Shown in pieces: positions 43,145 to 52,471 of a stretch of DNA of 64,000 nucleotides. A program made the position numbers and the translations under genes. Numbering within the stretch: position 1 is the first letter of the stretch; each line of letters starts with the position of its first letter. Source of the stretch: CAVPNY01 sp963706905 (GTDB lineage Bacteria > Chloroflexota > Anaerolineae > Anaerolineales > UBA4823); assembly GCA_963706905.1 (NCBI GenBank), contig CAVPNY010000015.1, positions 434,001 to 498,000 of the forward strand. Reading direction: 5' to 3'. The notes beneath the pieces are model-generated. The model did no database searches, was not told the DNA's origin, and saw only the letters and a program-made list of their open reading frames with translations.

Positions 43145-44709
43145 TTGGATCAACGAACCGGCGTTATCTGTACTTCGCCGTTTTCGCTTCTGGGATGACC
43201 ACTTTAGCTATCGAACTGACCGCCTCGCGCCTGCTGGGAAATATCTTTGGCACCAGTACTTTGGTTTGGGCCAGCATTATCGGTCTGATCTTGATTTATT
43301 TGACAGTCGGTTATTTCTTGGGAGGCAAGTGGGCTGATCGTTCACCTTACCCAGGTACAATGTACCGGGTAATGATCTGGGGCGCTTTCCTCATCGGGGT
43401 CATCCCATTGATCTCCCAACCGATCTTGCGGGGGGCGGCAAACGCTTTTGATCAGTTAACCCTGGGCGTGTTGTTTGGATCGTTCACTGGCGTGCTGGCC
43501 TTATTTAGCATACCGGTTACCTTGCTGGGGATGATTTCTCCTTTTGCAATCCGGCTGGCGATTGATGATCCAGGGCAGGCTGGTTCGATCTCCGGGCGTA
43601 TCTACGCCATCTCTACCCTGGGCTCTTTCGTGGGCACCTTCTTGCCGGTGCTGGTTTTTATACCTACGATCGGCACGACACGCACTTTCATAGTTTTCAG
43701 CCTGTTTCTTGTGGTGGTAGCCATCGTCGGGTTGGCGCTATCCAATGGTTGGAAAGCTGCGCTCGTTTGGATCTGGATGCCAATCCTCCTCGTCATCCTG
43801 GGGGCCCTGGGTGTCCGAGCAGGCATCAAGGCCAGCGATGGACAGATCTATGAAACCGAGTCGGCTTACAATTATATCCAGGTCTTGGAGAAGGATGGCT
43901 ACCGGTATTTGCGTTTGAACGAAGGTCAGGGAATCCATTCAATGTATCATCCAACCGACTTGTATTACTATGGTCCGTGGACGCAATTCCTGGCCGCGCC
44001 GTTCTTCAATGCTCCTCCAGTCACACCGGAAGACGTAACAAGTATGGCAATCGTCGGATTAGCGGCTGGCACGACTGCTCGACAGGCGACCGCCGTCTTT
44101 GGGCCGCTGACAATTGATGGATTTGAGATCGATCCGGAGATCATCAAGGTTGGACGACAGTACTTCGGAATGGATCTGCCGAACCTGAACGCTATTGCAG
44201 AGGATGGAAGGTGGGGTCTGGAGCACAGCCAGCGCAAGTATGATGTGATCGCAGTGGATGCCTATCGCCCGCCCTACATTCCCTGGCACCTCACTACGCG
44301 TGAGTTTTTTCAGACGGTTAACGATCATTTGAACGAGGATGGCGTTGCGGTCATTAATGTCGGGCGAGCCCCAGGGGATCGCAGGTTAATCGATGCGATG
44401 GTCGGTACGCTCGATTCTGTTTTCACCTCGATCCACGTGCTGGATGTGCCAGGTACGTTCAATACAATTATCTATGCCACACGCCAGCCAACCAGCTTTC
44501 AGAATCTGTTTGATAACCTGGTGATGCTCACCGGGCGTGAAGACGTTCACCCCTTGTTGTTGGAATCACTAAAGATCACAGCCTTGAATATCCAACCCAC
44601 TCCAGACAGTCAGACTGTGTTTACTGACGACCTGGCTCCGATCGAGTGGATAACCAATAACATGGTCTTGAGGTTTGTATTATTTGGAAACCTGGAGGAG
44701 ATTCAATGA
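43141..44709 (+). CDS. Membrane-bound spermidine-synthase-like protein
   Basis: 522 residues from ATG 43141. The N-terminal half has about seven membrane helices (LAIELTASRLLGNIFGTSTL, YFLGGKWADRSP, GSISGRIYAISTLGSFVGTF); the C-terminal half is a SAM-binding Rossmann domain like spermidine synthase (MAIVGLAAGTTARQATAVFG, IDGFEIDPEIIKVGRQYF, YDVIAVDAYRPPYIPWHL). Such fused proteins are common, and their reaction is unknown; the GGGxG loop is replaced by GLAAGT, so aminopropyl transfer is doubtful. It overlaps both neighbours by 4 bp. Confidence 0.82.
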   Translation: MIGSTNRRYLYFAVFASGMTTLAIELTASRLLGNIFGTSTLVWASIIGLILIYLTVGYFLGGKWADRSPYPGTMYRVMIWGAFLIGVIPLISQPILRGAANAFDQLTLGVLFGSFTGVLALFSIPVTLLGMISPFAIRLAIDDPGQAGSISGRIYAISTLGSFVGTFLPVLVFIPTIGTTRTFIVFSLFLVVVAIVGLALSNGWKAALVWIWMPILLVILGALGVRAGIKASDGQIYETESAYNYIQVLEKDGYRYLRLNEGQGIHSMYHPTDLYYYGPWTQFLAAPFFNAPPVTPEDVTSMAIVGLAAGTTARQATAVFGPLTIDGFEIDPEIIKVGRQYFGMDLPNLNAIAEDGRWGLEHSQRKYDVIAVDAYRPPYIPWHLTTREFFQTVNDHLNEDGVAVINVGRAPGDRRLIDAMVGTLDSVFTSIHVLDVPGTFNTIIYATRQPTSFQNLFDNLVMLTGREDVHPLLLESLKITALNIQPTPDSQTVFTDDLAPIEWITNNMVLRFVLFGNLEEIQ

Positions 44710-45404
44710 ATTCGACGGACGTTTCGGTGAAAACAACGAATCCGAGTTGGGTGATCCGGTTAGCCTCCTTGCTAGTTGTCATCCTGGTGCCGGTAGCTTT
44801 GATTCTGACCTCAGTACGCTTGCTGCTTACACCGGCATTTGTCCATGTGGAGTATCGAACACCATTTTTCCCACCTGATAATTACGGTTTTTCCCAAGAG
44901 GATCGCCTGCACTGGTCGATGATTGCCCTGGATTATCTATTGAATGACCAGGGGATTGCCTTCCTGGGGGATCTGCGCTTTGAAGATGGAGCCTCTGTTT
45001 ATAATGAAAGAGAATTGGGGCATATGGTCGATGTCAAGCAGGTGGTAGGGGATGCCCTGATTGTCTGGTATGGCGCCCTGATTGGACTATTGGTGTTAGG
45101 CCTGTGGGCCTGGCTTGGAAAGTGGGTAGATCAATTCCGCCGCGCTTGTATGCGCGGCGGGTGGTTGACCGTCATCCTGGTTGGGGTTATTGTCAGCGCG
45201 GTTGTGGTTGGCTTCGGTGTCTTCTTCGTGTTCTTCCACGAAGTCTTTTTCGATCCCGGGACATGGATCTTCCGCTTTTCGGATACATTGATCCGCCTGT
45301 TCCCAGAACGGTTCTGGCGGGATACTTTCCTATGGATCGGCGGTCTATCTATCGCCGGTGGGCTTCTGCTGGCCTTGGGATTGCGGCCCAGGCGGGTCAG
45401 CTAG
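44706..45404 (+). CDS. TIGR01906/DUF1461 integral membrane protein
   Basis: 232 residues with four membrane helices at about 17-40, 118-140, 155-180 and 205-225, and an extracytoplasmic loop containing the family pattern (YGFSQEDRLHWSMIALDYLL, ELGHMVDVKQVV). Function unknown. The ATG overlaps the preceding stop (ATGA), so it completes the four-gene operon. Confidence 0.82.
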   Translation: MNSTDVSVKTTNPSWVIRLASLLVVILVPVALILTSVRLLLTPAFVHVEYRTPFFPPDNYGFSQEDRLHWSMIALDYLLNDQGIAFLGDLRFEDGASVYNERELGHMVDVKQVVGDALIVWYGALIGLLVLGLWAWLGKWVDQFRRACMRGGWLTVILVGVIVSAVVVGFGVFFVFFHEVFFDPGTWIFRFSDTLIRLFPERFWRDTFLWIGGLSIAGGLLLALGLRPRRVS

Positions 45405-45410
45405 ACTGGC

Positions 45411-46208
45411 TTACCAATACGAGCAGTACCAGTTCCACTTAAACCCTGGCCGTAAGCGGATACTCCCAAACTCCGAATCGCCGCATCCATAGGCAGAATA
45501 TTCGTATTTTCCTTGCATGACATCGATTTTTGTTTTTCCAGGCTGCAGGTAGAAAGTATAGTTTGCTGGCCCGCTTAAGATCAGCGTCATTGTGCCGCCT
45601 GTGTCATTAACAATTGTAACATTGGCGGTTTTTTCGCCTTTGCCAGCTTTATCGGTTTTGCAGGCTGGAATGAGAAGTTGTGCGCCGGATTTCTTAACCT
45701 GGAGGCTGCTGGATTGATACCCTCCGCAATCTGTCCGGAAGGAATACTGGTATTTCCCTTCACTGACAGGGAGTTTTGTTTTGCCGGGTTTAGCTACAAC
45801 CATGTGATAGGTTGGGCCATAGACGTATACTGTTACGGTAGTTTTATTCTTGTTAACAATGACAAGCTGCGGGGATTTCTTTGATCCGCCTGCCGCGCCG
45901 CACTGGGAGATGGTTAATTTCCCGGCTGTCTTAACCACCACAGTACCAGTCTCCTGCACACCACATGCCCAATAGGAATATTGGTATGTTCCTTTGAGCA
46001 GTTCAACCTTGCTAATACCGGGCAAGACTGTGAGATACAGGCTTTGTGGTCCCTTCAAGGTGAGGTACACATTGGCGCCGCTCTTGTTGGCGATCTCTAG
46101 CTTGGGTGGTGTGGTTGCTGCGCTGGCTTGGGCTGGCACTGCCGGACTGAATGCAGACAGCAACATTGCGGTGATGATCAAAATGGTAGCGAGATGAATC
46201 TTTTTCAC
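45411..46208 (-). CDS. Secreted protein of three Cys-paired repeats
   Basis: 265 residues from GTG 46208 (GGGAG site 8 nt upstream). A signal peptide covers about 1-30. Three repeats follow at about 35-103, 113-183 and 195-262. Each has an I-V-N-K/D start, an LxGPxxYxxxVxPGKTK centre, a GKYQYSxxxCG segment and a second Cys about 21 residues later (pairs 82/103, 161/183, 242/262). The pattern suggests beta-sandwich domains with one disulfide each. No known family was recognised. Confidence 0.75.
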   Translation of the reverse strand: MKKIHLATILIITAMLLSAFSPAVPAQASAATTPPKLEIANKSGANVYLTLKGPQSLYLTVLPGISKVELLKGTYQYSYWACGVQETGTVVVKTAGKLTISQCGAAGGSKKSPQLVIVNKNKTTVTVYVYGPTYHMVVAKPGKTKLPVSEGKYQYSFRTDCGGYQSSSLQVKKSGAQLLIPACKTDKAGKGEKTANVTIVNDTGGTMTLILSGPANYTFYLQPGKTKIDVMQGKYEYSAYGCGDSEFGSIRLRPGFKWNWYCSYW

Positions 46209-46390
46209 GACATGTACTCCCAATTTTCCTGGATACTCCCTTAGAATTATTCCGGGCTCACTTACTGGTCCGGTGACCGCAAAAATGAGACGATGAGCAA
46301 TAAATACTCTAGCAGGTTTCCGTTTGAATATCAAGCACAATAGGCCCGAAATAGCTTGCAATAACCTTTCAATCCTTGCTGTTAAATGCA

Positions 46391-46423
46391 AAGGGCTGTC
46401 CCATATGAAGGGGGACAGCCCTT
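46391..46423. terminator. Hairpin terminator after apgM
   Basis: AAGGGCTGTCCC (46391-46402) pairs perfectly with GGGACAGCCCTT (46412-46423). It lies 24 bp past the apgM stop on the minus strand. It resembles the hairpin at 25256-25296 in arm sequence. Confidence 0.7.
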
Positions 46424-46446
46424 GTAAAGTTAGAACGACCTGGAGA

Positions 46447-47655
46447 TTAAGCGCCGAATTTTTCCAGACGTTGGGCGTGCGCAAGAGCCAGAGGAATAGC
46501 ATCCATCGCTGAGATGTTGCCTAAGCCGCCGCGAGCGCACGCGCGTTCGCCGAACTGAGTCTGATCATCGGGGCGGATTGTGGCTGGGGCCCACAGAAGG
46601 AATGGCACGGGGTGCCAGGAATGAGTGCGCAAACGCGCCGGTGTAGAATGATCACCGGTGATTATCAATACATCTGGGTTAAGTTCTAGCAGGCGCGGCA
46701 GGGCAGCGTCAACGCCCTCAATAATCTTGGCCTTACCCCAAAAGTCGCCGTCTTCTCCTTTGCTGTCAGTCTTTTTTATATGAATGAAGAAAAAGTCGTA
46801 AGCTTCCCAGGCTTTCGCCAGAGCAGCGAATTCGTCTTCTGGGGCTTCGCCGGGGAAATCGATTACATCCATCCCCACCAGAGAGGCAACGCCTTTATAC
46901 ATGGGGTATACTGAAATGCAAGCGGCCTTCAAACCATAGGCATCCTTGAAAGCTGGCAGGTTCGGGTCTGTGGCGAAGCCGCGCAACGTCAATCCGTTCG
47001 CTTTTGGCTGGTCGGCTATTGCCTGGCGGGCTTTGATAATCCATTCGTCGAAGAGGCCAGCAGTCTTTTTAGCTGCTGAGGAACGTGGATTGGCAGGTAG
47101 CGGTGGGACACCGGTGCGTTGCGGATCAGTATCATCAATGTCAGGGACTAGACCCTCTCCGCGCATTACCACAGCAAAGCGGTACTCTTTCACCTGGCGT
47201 ACTTCGGTCTCTACTCCGAGAAGGCGAACACTCTTTAGGCGTTCGACTACCGGATATGCATCTTCACTCGAGATGCGACCGGCGCGCCGGTCGGTGATGT
47301 TGCCAGCAGAATCGAGTGTGCAGAAGTTTCCCCGAGCAGCCACATCGCCGCGACCCACTTTTAATCCGACTCCGACGGATTCCAGGACACCTCGTCCAAT
47401 TTCATACTTTATTGGGTCATACCCGAAGATGGACAGGTGCGCCGGGCCAGAGCCAGGGGTGATACCGGCCCGGATCGGAGTTGTTTGGCCGATCATCCCT
47501 TCAAGAGCCAGGCGGTCCATAACGGGGGTGTTGGCAGCTTCTAACTCGGTGGGTCCACCGGGTTCGACCGGCAATCCGCCCAGACCGTCCATCACTAGTA
47601 AAACGATTTTGCTCTGCGCAGAACGCAGTAGTGGTGGAATGTAATCAAACGGCAT
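46447..47655 (-). CDS. apgM: 2,3-bisphosphoglycerate-independent phosphoglycerate mutase, archaeal type
   Basis: 402 residues of the ApgM branch of the alkaline-phosphatase superfamily, interconverting 3- and 2-phosphoglycerate. Metal and catalytic motifs: VLLVMDGLGGLP, TELEAANTPVMDRLA (with the following PGSGPAHLSIFGYDP region), FFFIHIKKTDSKGEDGD and ITGDHSTPARLRTHSWHPVP. Ribosome site AAGGAG. It follows a terminator after the ABC ATPase gene, so it has its own promoter. Confidence 0.94.
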   Translation of the reverse strand: MPFDYIPPLLRSAQSKIVLLVMDGLGGLPVEPGGPTELEAANTPVMDRLALEGMIGQTTPIRAGITPGSGPAHLSIFGYDPIKYEIGRGVLESVGVGLKVGRGDVAARGNFCTLDSAGNITDRRAGRISSEDAYPVVERLKSVRLLGVETEVRQVKEYRFAVVMRGEGLVPDIDDTDPQRTGVPPLPANPRSSAAKKTAGLFDEWIIKARQAIADQPKANGLTLRGFATDPNLPAFKDAYGLKAACISVYPMYKGVASLVGMDVIDFPGEAPEDEFAALAKAWEAYDFFFIHIKKTDSKGEDGDFWGKAKIIEGVDAALPRLLELNPDVLIITGDHSTPARLRTHSWHPVPFLLWAPATIRPDDQTQFGERACARGGLGNISAMDAIPLALAHAQRLEKFGA

Positions 47656-47686
47656 TGGTGTTACTCCTTATACGTAAAGGTGATTA

Positions 47687-47730
47687 AAAAAGGCGCTGAG
47701 TGGTTTATTGTCTCCCGCTCAACGCCTTTT
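47687..47730 (-). terminator. Intrinsic terminator after the sugar ABC ATPase gene
   Basis: On the minus strand, AAAAGGCGTTGAG pairs with CTCAGCGCCTTTT across a 17-nt loop and runs into a T6 tract. It is placed between the ATPase stop (47791) and apgM (47655), so it isolates apgM. Confidence 0.85.
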
Positions 47731-47790
47731 CTTGATCATAGATTAAGGGAGATATATCTCCCTGGCGATGCTGGCAGGATCTCTCCTGCT

Positions 47791-48891
47791 TTAGCGAATT
47801 GCCTGTTCTGTCTCCTTATCAAAGACATGCATATTCGCCATATTGAACATAACCTGTGTTTTCTCGCCGATCTGAAGGCGCGTGCGTGGGTCTACCCGGG
47901 CCACAAAGTTATGCGCCCCATTGTTCAGATACAGGAAAATTTCATTGCCCATTAACTCGGTCACATCGACATTAACATCAACCGGCTGAGCGATGATCCC
48001 TGGTCGAGCGAATTGAGGGTTAAGAATATCCTCTGGACGAATACCAAAAAAGACCGGCTTGCCGATGTGCGGGGTGAACACCTCAGTTTTATTTTCCGGA
48101 ATTTTCACTGCAAAAGTATCTGCGTCAATGAAGATATGCCCATCACCTTGCTGAATTTTCCCGGGGAAGAAGTTCATTGCTGGTGATCCAATGAAACCAG
48201 CCACAAACAGGTTGTTCGGTTTATCGTATAGTTGTTGCGGGGAGTCGATCTGCTGAAGCACGCCGGCGCTCATCACCGCTATGCGGGAGGCCATGGTCAT
48301 GGCTTCAACCTGGTCATGGGTCACGTAAATGAAGGTTGTTTGAAGTTGCTGGTGCAGCTTGCTGATATTCGCACGCGTTTCCACGCGCAGCTTGGCGTCC
48401 AGGTTGGAGAGTGGCTCATCGAAGAGAAATACCTTCGGTTCACGCACAATGGCACGTCCCACCGCGACCCGCTGCCGCTGACCACCTGATAGCTGGCGCG
48501 GCTTGCGATCGAGCAGAGCCTCGATGCCGAGGAGCTTGGCAGCTTCCTCGACCCGACGCTTAATATCCGGCTTGGGGACCTTGCGCAACTTCAAACCAAA
48601 GGCCATATTATCGAAGACAGACATATGCGGGTAAAGGGCGTAGGATTGGAAGACCATGGCAATATCCCGATCTTTCGGGGCAACATCATTCACTATCTGA
48701 TTCCCAATCCGAATTTGGCCTTCGCTGATATCCTCCAGGCCGGCCAGGCAGCGCAGGGCGGTGGACTTGCCGCAGCCGGATGGCCCGACCAGAACCAGGA
48801 ATTCTTTATCCGCAATTTCGATGTTCAGGTCGTTAACTGCTGTGACCTCGCCGAAGCGCTTGTACACGTGATCGAAAGTAACGCTGGACAT
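47791..48891 (-). CDS. Sugar ABC transporter ATPase (UgpC/MsmK type)
   Basis: 366 residues from ATG 48891 (MSSVTFDHVYKRFG; GAGAG site). ABC domain: Walker A GPSGCGKST, signature LSGGQRQRVAVGRA, Walker B VFLFDEPLSNLDA, H-loop YVTHDQVEA. The C-terminal regulatory OB/TOBE domains (about 240-366; GIRPEDI, VDVTELMGNEIFLYL) are those of multi-sugar importers. No permease or binding protein is adjacent, as expected for a shared, stand-alone ATPase. It probably energises several carbohydrate importers elsewhere. Confidence 0.93.
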   Translation of the reverse strand: MSSVTFDHVYKRFGEVTAVNDLNIEIADKEFLVLVGPSGCGKSTALRCLAGLEDISEGQIRIGNQIVNDVAPKDRDIAMVFQSYALYPHMSVFDNMAFGLKLRKVPKPDIKRRVEEAAKLLGIEALLDRKPRQLSGGQRQRVAVGRAIVREPKVFLFDEPLSNLDAKLRVETRANISKLHQQLQTTFIYVTHDQVEAMTMASRIAVMSAGVLQQIDSPQQLYDKPNNLFVAGFIGSPAMNFFPGKIQQGDGHIFIDADTFAVKIPENKTEVFTPHIGKPVFFGIRPEDILNPQFARPGIIAQPVDVNVDVTELMGNEIFLYLNNGAHNFVARVDPRTRLQIGEKTQVMFNMANMHVFDKETEQAIR

Positions 48892-48928
48892 GGATGAAAC
48901 TCTCCTCTCTGGGGTGTATAGTGATTTG

Positions 48929-48957
48929 ATTATATGCCTGATAGAAGAAAAATGCAA
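48929..48957 (-). promoter_or_regulatory. Promoter of the sugar ABC ATPase gene
   Basis: Minus strand TTGCAT (48952-48957), 17-nt spacer, TATAAT (48929-48934), with a leader of about 30 nt and a normal ribosome site. Confidence 0.65.
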
Positions 48958-49006
48958 ACATTTGCGTTTGGTGGCGGTTTCCTGGACAGCCGGATAGATT
49001 GCAGCC

Positions 49007-49035
49007 TTGCTGAAATGACCTGCACGGCATAAAAT
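49007..49035 (+). promoter_or_regulatory. Promoter of mutS, leaderless type
   Basis: TTGCTG (49007-49012), 17-nt spacer, TAAAAT (49030-49035), then only 6 nt to the mutS ATG at 49042. No ribosome site. Confidence 0.55.
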
Positions 49036-49041
49036 GAACCC

Positions 49042-51643
49042 ATGGTCGATCAGACAGATATCACCCCGATCCGTAAACAGTATTTGCAGATTAAGCGCCA
49101 GTACCCCAACGCGATCCTGTTTTTTCGATTAGGGGACTTTTACGAAACCTTCGATCAGGATGCCGAAATTACTTCCCGCGAACTGGATATTGTTTTGACA
49201 TCACGTAATGTGGCGAAGGGCGTCCGGATACCTATGGCGGGTATCCCATACCATGCAGCGGAGAATTATCTTGCTCGACTGATCGAGCATGGTTATCATG
49301 TTGCCATTTGCGAGCAGGTTGGTGACCAGCCTGTCAAAGGATTGGTGCCGCGTAAAGTCATCCGGGTTGTCACCCCGGGCACTGTGGTTGAGCCTGGATT
49401 ATTGCCTGGCGATGCCAATAACTATCTGGCCTGTGTGGTGGTTCAAGATACACGCGCTGGGGTGGCTTATGTGGATATCACCACCGGTGAATTTGCCGCC
49501 ACAGAGATCGCGGCTCCCGAAATCGGCTCAGCAGTCAGAGCTGAGTTAATGCGGTTGCGTCCAGCAGAGGTATTGCATGCCGACCAGCTTCCCTTTCAGG
49601 ATGGTTTGCCAGGACATCTCACTCCATGGCCAGCCTGGCGATTTGAGCTGGGGCGTTGCGAATCGGCCTTGCTGAACCATTTTGAAACGAATTCCTTGGA
49701 TGGATTTGGATTGAAAGGATCTCCCCTGGCAATCAGTGCAGCCGGAGGCATCCTGCAATATGTAGGGGAGACGACTCCTGCAGCGCTCAAACTGCTTACC
49801 GGCCTGTCTACTTACCATCTGGACGAATTTATGACCCTGGATGCTTCTACCCGGCGCAATTTGGAGCTGACCGAAACTATTCGCGGAAGTCTAAAGCGTG
49901 GCGCCTTATTGGGAGTGATGGATCATACAGTTACGCCGATGGGCAAACGCCTGATCCACCAATGGGTAAGCAAACCGTTGCTCAACGTTGATGCAATTTG
50001 TCAGCGGCAGGCCGGAGTGAAGTTCTTTTTCACCAATGGTTTATTGCGGGCAGAGCTCAGGGCAGGCCTGAAGCCATTAAATGATCTGGAACGGTTAACA
50101 CAACGCGTAGTCTCTGGAGTAGCTCAGCCACGCGATCTGGTAGGCATGCGCGCCACGTTGCAACGCCTGCCAGCATTGCGGGCTGGCTTTTTGGAAGAAA
50201 ATCCAGCCCTATCTTCGGTATTGAATGGCTTTGACCTTTGTAGCCAGGAGCTGGCTGTTCTAGAAGCCTCTCTCGCTTCGGAACCTCCGGCTACATTGCA
50301 GAGCGTCGGCGTCATAAAAGCCGGTTATTCAGCAGAATTGGATGGGGTGATCGAACGCTCCCGGCATGCAAGGGAGTGGATCGCTGGTCTGGAGGCGGTG
50401 GAACGCAAGCGCACGGGTTTAAAAACCCTTAAGGTTGGTTATAACAAAGTGTTTGGTTATTACCTGGAAGTCACGCGAGCCAACGCTGAAAACGTTCCGG
50501 TGGAATATATCCGCAAACAGACCCTGGTCAACGCTGAGCGCTACATCACACCAGAATTGAAAGAGTATGAAACCTTGGTGCTAAACGCTGAGGAACGCAT
50601 CCGCGAGATCGAAGGGCGCCTCTTCCGGGAAGTTTGTGAACAGGTGGCGGGCTCAGCTGACCGCCTGCTCTCAGTTGCTCGGGCGCTTGCGGAACTGGAT
50701 GTGCTTGCCAGCCTTGCCGAAGCTGCCGCGGCTTACGGCTATGTACAACCCGTTGTTGTGGACGAAGATGAATTGGCAATTGAGGGAGGCCGCCATCCCG
50801 TTGTCGAGCAATTGATGAGCGGAGAGCGATTTATACCCAATGATTTAGTCTTTGAGCCTGGTGAAAGGGTGCGCATCATCACCGGCCCGAATATGTCGGG
50901 GAAGTCGACTTTTTTACGCCAAGTGGCTCTCATCGTCTTATTGGCGCAGATGGGGAGCTTTGTCCCCGCGGAATCGGCCCGCATTGGTCTGGTTGACCGC
51001 ATCTTTACCCGCATTGGGGCACAGGATGAAATCTATGCTGGGCAATCAACCTTCATGGTGGAAATGGTTGAGACAGCTAATATCCTGCACCATGCCACCA
51101 GCCGCAGCCTGTTGATCCTGGACGAGATCGGGCGTGGCACCAGCACGTATGATGGGGTATCGATTGCCTGGGCGGTGGTCGAGTATATCCACAATCATCC
51201 TCGCCTGCGCGGCGAAAACTCTGTTTGCCACCCATTATCATGAATTAACTCAGCTTGCCGATCTGTTACCTGGGGTCAGAAATTACAATGTCGCGGTTAG
51301 TGAAGCCGATGGGAAAGTAGTTTTCTTGCACAAGATTGTGCCGGGAGGTGCAGACCGTTCGTATGGCATTCATGTTGGCCAACTGGCCGGATTGCCACAC
51401 CCGGTGGTGCAGCGCGCCAGTGAGATACTAAGCCAGTTAGAAGCCTCTTCGGGTAAGGCTGTGCACATTAATCCGATAGCCTCCCGTCAGCTGGCATTGT
51501 TCCCCGAGACAAACCCGCTGCTGGATGAGTTGGACTCAATCGATGTGAATACCCTCTCACCGATCGAAGCCTTGAATAAGTTATACGAATGGAAGCGGAA
51601 GTTTATAAATGATTTGGAGGATCGAGACACAAACAAGAAATGA
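49042..51643 (+). CDS. mutS: DNA mismatch repair protein MutS, frame broken once
   Basis: MutS finds mispairs and recruits MutL. The mismatch-reading motif GDFYE (Phe33, Glu35) is present, then the connector, lever/clamp (DGVIERSRHAREWIAGLE) and ATPase with Walker A GPNMSGKS (Lys621). Walker B is LLILDEIGRGTSTYDG. At 51208-51214 (CGCGGCG) one extra base throws the frame, ending in GENSVCHPLS at 51243; removing it gives RLRAKTLFATHYHELTQLADL and runs on to 51643. Restored length is 866 residues. As written, the protein loses its dimerisation/ATPase C-terminus. It ends back-to-back with the ankyrin gene. Confidence 0.9.
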
Positions 51644-52309
51644 TTAGAGGGCGCCGTGTTCGCGCAGCAGTTCGATGGCTTGGGTATGCCCTTTCTCCAA
51701 AGCCATATCGAGGGGGGTCAGTCCTTCTGCAGACTTCATATTGAGATCAGCGTCATACTCGAGCAAGAGCAGGATCATCTCAAGCTGACCATTCTGGGCA
51801 GCGCTATGCATGGGGGTGAAATCTCCAGCCTGCCGCAGGTTGGGGTTGGCGCCTTGCTCCAGTAAAGCCCGGGCAATTTGAAGATGCTGGCCGGCCGCTG
51901 CGGAATGCAGTGGCCTGACATTCAAGCTGTTTTTTGAGGGGGTGTTTACCTCAGCTCCCTGAATCAGCAAGAACTCGACCACAGATAAATGACCGAAGAA
52001 GGCTGCCAATCCCAACGGTTGAAAACCATCCGGAGCAAAGGCGTTTGCCAGGGCCGCATCTCGCTGAAGCAATTCTGCAACTCGGTCTAAATCGCCAGTC
52101 GCAGCTGCTTCAAAAATGCTCAATGGCACACCCATCGTAGTAATGCGATGGGCGATAACAGGTTCACCATAATACATAGCCACTAGAATAGGGGAAACCC
52201 CCTCCTCATCTCTAGCTTCTGCTAGAGCAGGATTTTTGCGTAACATTTTCTCAACAACTGGAAGATCGCCACTCTTGATGGCAGTGAAAAACGCCTCTGC
52301 TTCTTCCAT
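51644..52309 (-). CDS. Ankyrin-repeat protein
   Basis: 221 residues from ATG 52309 (GAGGAGG site; earlier in-frame ATG at 52435 is not supported). About six ankyrin repeats fill the protein, with the typical G-x-TPL-HxAA pattern (NVRPLHSAAAGQHLQIARALLEQGA, DFTPMHSAAQNGQLEMILLLLEYDA, GLTPLDMALEKGH). A small cytoplasmic protein-binding scaffold without other domain. The partner is unknown. Confidence 0.88.
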   Translation of the reverse strand: MEEAEAFFTAIKSGDLPVVEKMLRKNPALAEARDEEGVSPILVAMYYGEPVIAHRITTMGVPLSIFEAAATGDLDRVAELLQRDAALANAFAPDGFQPLGLAAFFGHLSVVEFLLIQGAEVNTPSKNSLNVRPLHSAAAGQHLQIARALLEQGANPNLRQAGDFTPMHSAAQNGQLEMILLLLEYDADLNMKSAEGLTPLDMALEKGHTQAIELLREHGAL

Positions 52310-52393
52310 GGCTGCCTCCTCGATGAAAGAGCTGGTGAATACCGGAAATGATAAGCGCAAGGGATCTCTCCAGATCATATCATGTTTAAGGGA

Positions 52394-52422
52394 GTAGACC
52401 GCCAGGCGAATTGGCGGCCTAC
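52394..52422. terminator. Hairpin after the glyoxalase-fold gene
   Basis: GTAG-CCGCCA pairs with TGGCGG-CTAC with one internal mismatch. It lies 50 bp past the stop of the gene ending at 52472. There is no T-run. Confidence 0.45.
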
Positions 52423-52471
52423 AAAGCGAATGCAAGTTCAGTCACCCATACGGTGAGTCTTAGAAAGACAA

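Noticed and set aside
46209..46502. Longer start for the three-repeat protein at 46502
   Set aside because: It would run through the terminator hairpin at 46391-46423 and place the signal peptide internally; GTG 46208 has a ribosome site.
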